Below, in pieces: positions 34,598 to 40,196 of a DNA stretch of 40,196 bases. The position numbers and the translations under genes were made by a program. Each line of letters starts with the position of its first letter. Positions within the stretch are counted from its first letter, which is position 1. The notes under the pieces were generated by a model, which worked only from the letters and a program-made list of their open reading frames with translations, had not been told where the DNA came from and did no database searches. The stretch comes from JAKVCB01 sp963578605 (GTDB lineage: Bacteria > Planctomycetota > Planctomycetia > Pirellulales > Lacipirellulaceae). The stretch is from NCBI GenBank assembly GCA_963578605.1, contig CAUZEA010000048.1, positions 1-40,196 on the forward strand. Reading direction: 5' to 3'.

Positions 34598-35533
34598 TTA
34601 TGGTTGAGGTGGCTCGTCATGTGATTCTTGCAATAACCAGGCGAGAATACCCTTTTGCACGTGCAAACGATTACTAGCTTGCTGGAGGACGATACTTTGG
34701 GGGCCGTCGATGACATCGTTCGTCACTTCTTCGCCCCGCCGAGCCGGCAGGCAGTGCATAAAGATTGCATTGCCCGGGGCATTCGCCATGAGTTTCTGAT
34801 TGACCTGAAACTCGGCAAAATCGCCCCTTCGTTTTTCTTGTTCGCCTTCCTGGCCCATACTTGCCCACACATCGGTGTAGACAGCAACGGCCTCGCGCAC
34901 CGCGTCCTGAGGATCCCGGGATTGGATCAGTTCGAAGCTGGGCGATCTTTGGGTGATGCCAGCGACGACCTGGGGATCCAGCTCATAACCCGTGGGCGTG
35001 CAGCAGACGAATTTCATGCCAAGGCAACTGCAGGCCCGGGCGAGGCTCGTGGCGACGTTGTTCCCGTCGCCAATCCAGGTGAGTGTTTTTCCATCGAGCT
35101 TACCAAACCGTTCGCGAATCGTGTAAAGATCGGCAAGTGCCTGGCAGGGGTGGGCGCGATCTGTGAGACCGTTGATGACATGGCAGTCGGCATGATTTGC
35201 CAATGCCTCGACCGTGGCGTGGATCTTGGCCCGAGCCACAATCACATCCACCATGCCGCCCAGTACCCTGGCAAAATCCTCGATGCTTTCCCGGCTGCCG
35301 AACCCAACGTCCTCTCCGAGCAAAATGCTGTTGCCGCCCATGTGCGCGATACCGGCTTCAAAGCTGACCCGCGTACGGAGCGACTGTTTTTCGAAGAGTA
35401 ACGCTAGTATTCGCCCGGGAAGGAGTGGTTCGCGTATACCTTGGCCAAACTTGATCTTCAGCTCTGCGGAGAGCTCAAAGACCCGGTTGATTTCGGTCGG
35501 GGATATGTCGTCAAGAGTGATTAAATGTCGCAT
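34598..35533 (-). CDS. argF: Ornithine carbamoyltransferase
   Basis: ArgF joins carbamoyl phosphate and ornithine to make citrulline. The 311-residue protein has the carbamoyl-phosphate loop as SLRTR (residues 51-55, usually STRTR) followed by VSFEAGIAHMGG. The DxxxAR stretch is VDVIVARAKIHATVEALA, with NGLTDRAHPCQALADLYT next. The ornithine-site motif is VYTDVWASMGQE and the catalytic Cys is in MHCLPARRGEEV. The Thr-to-Leu change at the second loop position leaves both Arg residues intact. It begins 29 bases after the argD stop, indicating an operon. carA, supplying its substrate, is elsewhere in the window. Confidence 0.95.
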   Translation of the reverse strand: MRHLITLDDISPTEINRVFELSAELKIKFGQGIREPLLPGRILALLFEKQSLRTRVSFEAGIAHMGGNSILLGEDVGFGSRESIEDFARVLGGMVDVIVARAKIHATVEALANHADCHVINGLTDRAHPCQALADLYTIRERFGKLDGKTLTWIGDGNNVATSLARACSCLGMKFVCCTPTGYELDPQVVAGITQRSPSFELIQSRDPQDAVREAVAVYTDVWASMGQEGEQEKRRGDFAEFQVNQKLMANAPGNAIFMHCLPARRGEEVTNDVIDGPQSIVLQQASNRLHVQKGILAWLLQESHDEPPQP

Positions 35534-35562
35534 GGAATTAACCGCCAGCTATCGATTGGCAG

Positions 35563-36765
35563 TCAAGTCGTATGATTTTGCAAGACATCGATCAAGATTT
35601 CACAACCCTCTTGCAGCTCCGCGTCACTGAGTGTCATCGCTGGCAGCAGTCGCACGACGGTTTGTTGAGTGCAATTGATCAGCAGTCCCCGGTTTATACA
35701 CTCGGCAACGATGGGTGTGCCGTCAACCTGTAGTTCGATACCGATCATCAAGCCGCGGATTCTCACTTCTTTCACGATCGCGATTGCCTCGATCAAGGGT
35801 TCCAGCCAGGTGCGAAATCCTTGCTCAAGTTCTCTGACGCGAGCCAGCAGATTGCCTTCTTCGATCGTTTCAATTGTCGCGATGCCAGCCCTGGCAGCAA
35901 TTGGGTTTCCTCCGAAGGTTGCGGCGTGCATGCCGGGACGCAAACTGGGAGCAATTGACGCGGTTGCGAGCATGGCCCCACCGGCAATACCACCGCACAA
36001 GCTCTTGGCCAGCGTCATTATGTCTGGGGTGATCTCCGAATCCTGGTAGGCGAACCAGCGGCCCGTTCGCCCGCAGCCTGCCTGGACTTCATCGAAGATC
36101 AAGACCAAGTCGTGGGCATCGGCAATTTCTCGCAATCCTGTCAGAAACCCATCAGGCGGAATGCGAATCCCGCCTTCGCCCTGGATCGGTTCGACCATAA
36201 TAGCTGCCGTTTCTTCATCGACTGCATCGCGCACCGCGGCGAGATCGCCAAAAGGAACATAGACGAAGCCCGCCATCAGCGGGCCGATACCCTCGTGGTA
36301 CTTGGGTTGCGCCGTGGCGCTCGTGGCGGCGTACGTACGACCATGAAAACCGCCCTGAAAGGTGATGATTTTGAAGCGATCTTCCGGCGTATGGAGTCGT
36401 GCCAGTTTGATGGCTGCTTCGTTCGCTTCGGCTCCCGAATTGCAAAAGAAAGCTTTGCCCCCGAAGCTGCGCTCACTCAGCAATTTGGCCCAGCGTCCCT
36501 GAGACTCGATGTGCCACGTGTTGGGTACGTGAATCAATTCTGCTAACTGCTCCTGGACGGCTTGCACTACCCGCGGCGGGCAATGTCCTAACAGGTTGCA
36601 GCCCCAGCCAGGGAATAAGTCCAAATACCGCCGTCCCTGATCGTCCCAGACCCGGGAGCCCTCGCCTCGCACCAGACAAACGGGATATCGACCGTAATTC
36701 GGAATGACATACCGATCGAAAAGCTCAGCCGTGGCTGGCGACATTGTGGATGTTGTTGTGGTCAA
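35563..36765 (-). CDS. argD: Acetylornithine aminotransferase
   Basis: ArgD is the PLP-dependent class III transaminase that makes N-acetylornithine. The 400-residue protein shows YPVCLVRGEGSRVWDDQGRRYLDL and FCNSGAEANEAAIKLAR, which binds PLP phosphate. GGFHGRTYAATSATAQPKY, the Asp in LIFDEVQAGCGRTG and the Schiff-base Lys in MTLAKSLCGGIAGGAM follow. The start is TTG 36765, supported by GAGGGAG on the minus strand at 36777-36771; ATG 36744 is the alternative without a binding site. It lies between argB (100 bases upstream) and argF (29 bases downstream). Confidence 0.94.
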   Translation of the reverse strand: MTTTTSTMSPATAELFDRYVIPNYGRYPVCLVRGEGSRVWDDQGRRYLDLFPGWGCNLLGHCPPRVVQAVQEQLAELIHVPNTWHIESQGRWAKLLSERSFGGKAFFCNSGAEANEAAIKLARLHTPEDRFKIITFQGGFHGRTYAATSATAQPKYHEGIGPLMAGFVYVPFGDLAAVRDAVDEETAAIMVEPIQGEGGIRIPPDGFLTGLREIADAHDLVLIFDEVQAGCGRTGRWFAYQDSEITPDIMTLAKSLCGGIAGGAMLATASIAPSLRPGMHAATFGGNPIAARAGIATIETIEEGNLLARVRELEQGFRTWLEPLIEAIAIVKEVRIRGLMIGIELQVDGTPIVAECINRGLLINCTQQTVVRLLPAMTLSDAELQEGCEILIDVLQNHTT

Positions 36766-36770
36766 GTTAT

Positions 36771-36777
36771 CTCCCTC
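36771..36777 (-). promoter_or_regulatory. Ribosome binding site supporting a TTG start for argD
   Basis: GAGGGAG on the minus strand ends five bases before TTG 36765. No comparable site precedes ATG 36744. Confidence 0.55.
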
Positions 36778-36865
36778 AATTGCGGCTTTTCAGCCAATGC
36801 GTCATGGTTTGTAGAAGTCGTTGGAGAGGCCCTTCGTCAGGACTCCCCAAGGACATCCATGCTGC

Positions 36866-37759
36866 TCAATCGGCGTCTGAAACGAGCTCCGTACCAACTC
36901 CATGATTTGTATAGATCTCCAGCAGCAGCGAGTGTCGCAGGCGACCGTCGATAATATGAATTTTCCGGACCCCTTTCTGAAGGGTTTCTAAACACGCTTC
37001 AACCTTTGGGATCATGCCCGACTCAATAGCTCCGTCCGTGATCAGCGTGCGGGCTTCATGAGCGTTCAAGGAACGGATTAGCGATTCCGGGTTGTTTTTG
37101 TTTCGCCGGACTCCGTTCACGTCGCTCAGGAAGACCAGTTTTTCTACCCCCATTGCCTGGGCAACCGCCGTGGCAACCGTATCCGCGTTGACGTTGAGGC
37201 GATCGCCCGATTCGGTCTCACACATTGAGGGGATCACGGGCACCTGGCCAGCGTAACACAAGTTATCGAGTGTTTCGCGGTCGACACGCGTGACAAAACC
37301 AACGTGGCCGAGGTCAATGGACTCGCCTTGCTGATCGGTTAGCTGCAGCTTTTCGCCGAACAAGACGTTATTGTTCGACTCTCCAGTGAAATTCAGCGGC
37401 ATGGCTCGACCACCCAACTCTTCAATCTGTGCGGCGAGTGACTCGTTCAGTTCCCCTGCCACCACGCGGTTTACGATCGCCAGGGTCGCATCATCAGTGA
37501 TGCGTCGTCCCGAGACGAATTGAGGGTCCATGTTTGCTTCCTTCATGGCCCGATTGATCACAGTACCCCCTCCATGGACCACGATGGGCCGCATGCCAAC
37601 CGTCTCCAGGAAGACAATGTCGATCAGTAATTGCCGCATCGCTTCGCGATCTTCCATCACGCTGCCACCGACTTTGATTACCGTGATCTTGTTGCGGAAC
37701 TCACGAATCCAGCCCATCGCCTCGATCAACACGTCAGCTTTTGCGATGGCGTCTTGCAC
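36866..37759 (-). CDS. argB: Acetylglutamate kinase
   Basis: ArgB phosphorylates N-acetylglutamate, the second committed step of arginine synthesis. The 297-residue product has ITVIKVGGSVMEDREAM (nucleotide Lys and Gly loop), RPIVVHGGGTVINRAM and FVSGRRITDD. NFTGESNNN and NVNADTVATAVAQAMGVEKLVFLSDV follow, with GMIPKVEACLETL near the C-terminus. The start is GTG 37759. It heads argB-argD-argF. The long N-terminal helix (ADVLIEAMGWIREFRNK) resembles the arginine-sensing N-helix found in feedback-inhibited ArgB, so inhibition by arginine is plausible but inferred. Confidence 0.95.
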   Translation of the reverse strand: MQDAIAKADVLIEAMGWIREFRNKITVIKVGGSVMEDREAMRQLLIDIVFLETVGMRPIVVHGGGTVINRAMKEANMDPQFVSGRRITDDATLAIVNRVVAGELNESLAAQIEELGGRAMPLNFTGESNNNVLFGEKLQLTDQQGESIDLGHVGFVTRVDRETLDNLCYAGQVPVIPSMCETESGDRLNVNADTVATAVAQAMGVEKLVFLSDVNGVRRNKNNPESLIRSLNAHEARTLITDGAIESGMIPKVEACLETLQKGVRKIHIIDGRLRHSLLLEIYTNHGVGTELVSDAD

Positions 37760-38280
37760 AATGGACCTGGTCGACGGGGGATTAGTCAGATCGGAAGCGG
37801 CCGGTTACATCGGTCGGAACAGACTAACAAGTCCGATTTTTGGGGAAACGTCCGATTCTAGGCTTGTGACCTGGGAGGGTCAACTTGGTGCTGGCCGGAC
37901 TTACCGGTTGGTGCTGGCCGGACTTACCGGCCGATGTGATATGGCCTGTTCAAATCGCGTATCGCCCGCCCCGCAGTTCCACGGGCAGTGCTGATCAGAA
38001 GACCGTAGTCCTTTGAGTTCGGTTCCGGGATACTCAGCGTTCGATTCGGCGGTGTGTCGGTCCGAAGGTGTGTTTCAACAGGGTGTCGTTGCCATCTTTT
38101 GCATTTTGGCCGAGTTAGCTGTTAACAGCGAGTTTTCTGACCAGCGAATGGAGGTCGACAATTTGAGTTGGGTGGGTGACTAGCGGACTGAGGGATTTTT
38201 CCGCAGAATGCTGTGATATTGAAATCATTTCCGGATATGCTGGATCCTCTTCTCCTTGCCTGCTTTGTTCAATTTTGGCG
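37760..38280. other. 521-base divergent gap between argB and the broken nucleotidyltransferase gene
   Basis: It contains the 23-base tandem repeat at 37885-37930 and two copies of AATCGGAC on the minus strand about 15-20 bases apart upstream of argB. No recognisable ARG box or promoter is assigned. The plus-strand frame open before 38281 adds residues without family character, so I place no gene here. Confidence 0.4.
37885..37930. repeat. Two perfect tandem copies of a 23-base unit
   Basis: The unit spans 37885-37907 and is repeated exactly at 37908-37930. The second copy runs into CC, creating GGCCGG-ACTTA-CCGGCC, a perfect six-base-pair hairpin at 37916-37932. It lies about 125 bases upstream of the argB start codon. 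Confidence 0.85.
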
Positions 38281-39014
38281 ATGTCTGAACCCCTGGCGAT
38301 TGGGCTTGCCGCTGGCAAAGGCACACGAATGAAGTCGGATCTACCTAAAGTTCTGTTCCCGGTCTGCGGCCGCTCGACGGTGCGATACGTTCTTGAGGCA
38401 CTCCATGGCGCGAGAGTCGGTTGGGTATTGGTTGTTGTTGGGTACAAAGCTGATTTGGTTCGTCGTGAACTTTCCGATGAGCCAGGTGTCAAATTTGTTG
38501 TCCAGTCCGAATAGCTTGGTACGGGACATGCGGTGCTGATGTGTCGCGAGTCGTTGGCGGAGCATGACGGTCCGATACTCATTCTTGCAGGCGATTCACC
38601 GATGACTCAGGTCTCATCCTTGAAGTCGCTGCTGAAGGCTTACGATCGTGATCAGCCGGCGGGTCTGCTGGGAACATCCATTAAAGAAGATCCCACGGGG
38701 CTGGGCCGCATCACGCGAGACGGCGACGGCCAGTTTGTGGGGATTGTCGAAGAGAAAGATGCCACTGCCAAGCAAAAAGGCATCTCGGAGGTGAACATGA
38801 GTGCTTAATCCTTTTCGAAAGCCAAAGTCTGCTGGTTGCACTGGAGCAAATTACGACCGATAACTTGCAAGAGGAGTACCACGTGACCGATTGTCTCGAT
38901 ATTTTGAAACAAAAGGGTAAGCAAGTCAGCGTGGCTTGTGTGTTGCAGCCACGGGAAACGTTAAGCATTAATACTTTAGAGGACCTGGCGGCGGTCGAAG
39001 CGGCAATGGAGTAG
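38281..39014 (+). pseudogene. Broken GlmU-type nucleotidyltransferase (one nonsense codon, one frameshift)
   Basis: The intact reading would be about 244 residues: ATG 38281, the signature GLAAGKGTRMKSDLPKVLF and the metal Asp in LILAGDSPM. Next come GLGRITRDGDGQFVGIVEEKDA and ISEVNMSAY, with INTLEDLAAVEAAM at the end. This is the uridylyltransferase half of GlmU without the left-handed beta-helix acetyltransferase half. A TAG at 38512-38514 replaces the Gln expected in QSE-Q-LGTGHAV. One base is missing near 38806, ending that frame at TAA 38806-38808; the rest continues in the next frame to TAG 39012-39014. The 734-base length confirms the frame mismatch. glmU-prs adjacency is common in bacteria. 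Sequencing error in one or both places is possible. Confidence 0.85.
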
Positions 39015-39108
39015 TTTCCAACATCCGGTTGCTGGTTCATTCCGGGAATTTTGGTGTTGGGGGACTTGGATTTTCGACTTTGAAAACCGAAGCAATAGGT
39101 TTTTCACC

Positions 39109-40059
39109 ATGAACGATATCAAACTCTTCAGTGGCAATTCAAACCCTGCGCTCAGTAAGCGAATTTCTGATTATCTCGGCGTTGAGTTGGCTGCTCTTAG
39201 TTTGGGGTGTTTCCCCGACGGGGAGATTTCCTGCAAGATTGATGAGGATATTCGCGGTCGTGATGTGTTTCTGCTCCAGCCGACCTCCCCCCCGGTCAAC
39301 GAAAGCTTGATGGAGTTGTTGGTGATGATCGATAGCTGTCGGCGAGCCAGCGCTGAGCGGATCACAGCCGTTATACCCTATTTCGGATATGCGCGGCAGG
39401 ATCGGAAGGACGAGGGCCGGGTTCCAATTACGGCAAAACTGGTCGCCAATTTGATCACCCGCGCCGGGGCCAATCGCGTTTTGACGATGGACTTGCATGC
39501 AGCCCAGATTCAAGGTTTCTTCGACCTCCCAGTCGACCACTTGTACGCGGCACCCGTTCTGAACGATTACTTTCTCAACACCGACATCAGCCTCGCAGAC
39601 GTGGTGATTGTAAGTCCGGATGAGGGCAGCATAAAACGAGCGCTCGGCCATGCAAAACGGTTAGGTGGGTCGGTGGCGATCATCGACAAGCGCCGCACCA
39701 GTGCTTTGGCAACCGAACAGGCCAATCTGATTGGCGGTCCAATTGAGGGAAAAGTTGCACTCATGTTCGACGACATGATCAGCACCGCCGGATCAATCTG
39801 CGGGGCTGCCCAACTGATGCATCAACTGGCTGTCCGCGAGATCCATGTGGCCATTACCCATCCGGTTTTTTGTGGCAATGCGCTTCAAAATCTGTTGGAT
39901 GCGAAGCTGGCGAGTATCATCTGCACCGATACCAATCCGATAAGTTCCGAATATGAGACGAATCTTCCCAAGTTAACGGTCCTGACGGTTGCCCCACTTC
40001 TTGGGGAAGCGATCAAGCGGATCCACCGCAATGAGTCGGTCAGCCGCCTGTTTCGCTAG
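39109..40059 (+). CDS. prs: Ribose-phosphate pyrophosphokinase (PRPP synthase)
   Basis: Prs makes PRPP from ribose 5-phosphate and ATP for nucleotide, His and Trp synthesis. The 316-residue protein, normal for bacterial class I enzymes, begins IKLFSGNSNPALSKRISDYLG. It has FPDGEISCKIDEDIRGRDVF, the ATP-site stretch PYFGYARQDRKDEGR and the metal/ribose motif DLHAAQIQGFFDLPVDHLYA. The flexible-loop region is AIIDKRRTS and the PRPP loop is LMFDDMISTAGS. ATG 39109 is used. It follows the broken GlmU-type gene by 94 bases and is intact. Confidence 0.97.
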   Translation: MNDIKLFSGNSNPALSKRISDYLGVELAALSLGCFPDGEISCKIDEDIRGRDVFLLQPTSPPVNESLMELLVMIDSCRRASAERITAVIPYFGYARQDRKDEGRVPITAKLVANLITRAGANRVLTMDLHAAQIQGFFDLPVDHLYAAPVLNDYFLNTDISLADVVIVSPDEGSIKRALGHAKRLGGSVAIIDKRRTSALATEQANLIGGPIEGKVALMFDDMISTAGSICGAAQLMHQLAVREIHVAITHPVFCGNALQNLLDAKLASIICTDTNPISSEYETNLPKLTVLTVAPLLGEAIKRIHRNESVSRLFR

Positions 40060-40070
40060 ATAGCCGGGCT

Positions 40071-40133
40071 GGGCCATGGTTGCAGAGTGGGCCATGGTTG
40101 CAGAGTGGGCCATGGTTGCAGAGTGGGCCATGG
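40071..40133. repeat. 18-base tandem repeat downstream of prs
   Basis: Three perfect copies of GGGCCATGGTTGCAGAGT occupy 40071-40088, 40089-40106 and 40107-40124, followed by a partial copy GGGCCATGG to 40133. It starts 11 bases after the prs stop. Each unit contains the palindrome GGCCATGG-like core CCATGG. No gene is visible from 40060 to the window end. Confidence 0.9.
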
Positions 40134-40196
40134 GGTGCCCTCTGCCGAGTTACAAAGGTTTGTTCAGGGGGGGGGTTGAATCTCCGGGCCGGAGTC

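Noticed and set aside
37885..37930. Possible CRISPR array in the argB upstream region
   Set aside because: The two copies are directly adjacent with no spacer, and no cas genes are present.
40071..40133. Possible CRISPR array after prs
   Set aside because: The units abut with no spacers; it is a simple tandem repeat.

Overview
The window looks like chromosomal backbone DNA from a planctomycete, most probably a member of the Pirellulales. The evidence is the gene content and style: a DUF1207-type outer-membrane barrel, a giant von Willebrand/Met-Gly-repeat protein, divergent CdsA and YbeY signatures, frequent TTG/GTG starts, weak Shine-Dalgarno sites and a moderate GC content. I see no phage, integrase, transposase, CRISPR array, rRNA or tRNA. 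The taxonomic call is inferred from recognised families and was not checked by a search.

Layout. 0.25-1.3 kb: cdsA (phospholipid synthesis). 1.5-6.6 kb: phoH, a PgpH-type 7TM-HD phosphohydrolase, ybeY and a CorC-type CBS protein, a widely conserved RNA-maturation and membrane neighbourhood. 6.8-9.8 kb: a TPR lipoprotein (BamD-like), an LptE-like lipoprotein and folP, nearly contiguous. 9.9-12.3 kb: proA and a lone fliM. 12.3-14.1 kb: cstA on the minus strand, overlapping the fliM stop and divergent from trxB. 14.3-18.2 kb: trxB, asnS, a small membrane protein and a small hypothetical protein. 18.2-21.6 kb: carA, an L-2-hydroxyglutarate oxidase-like gene and a flavin-reductase-like gene, all minus. 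21.8-25.7 kb: a DUF1207-type barrel, a CtpA-type protease and tsaD. 25.9-29.1 kb (minus): an HtrA-type protease and an SLC13 transporter with RCK_C domains. 29.5-33.6 kb: a 1,353-residue VWA protein. 33.7-37.8 kb (minus): argB, argD, argF and rph. 38.3-40.1 kb: a broken GlmU-type nucleotidyltransferase followed by prs.

How the genes fit together. Most are housekeeping: arginine, proline and pyrimidine precursor supply (argB/D/F, proA, carA), PRPP (prs), folate (folP), tRNA charging and modification (asnS, tsaD) and RNA processing (ybeY, rph, possibly phoH). The envelope set (cdsA, TPR lipoprotein, LptE-like protein, DUF1207 barrel, CtpA and HtrA proteases) fits a diderm cell with an LPS-type outer membrane.

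The least ordinary items are: (i) the VWA / secretin-N-like / Met-Gly-repeat / DUF2135-like protein; (ii) a structured plus-strand intergenic segment ending in a near-ideal intrinsic terminator between carA and lhgO, a candidate small RNA; (iii) the GlmU-type gene carrying one nonsense codon and one frameshift immediately upstream of an intact prs; and (iv) two short intergenic tandem repeats. I did not find a clear multi-gene defence or mobile system.
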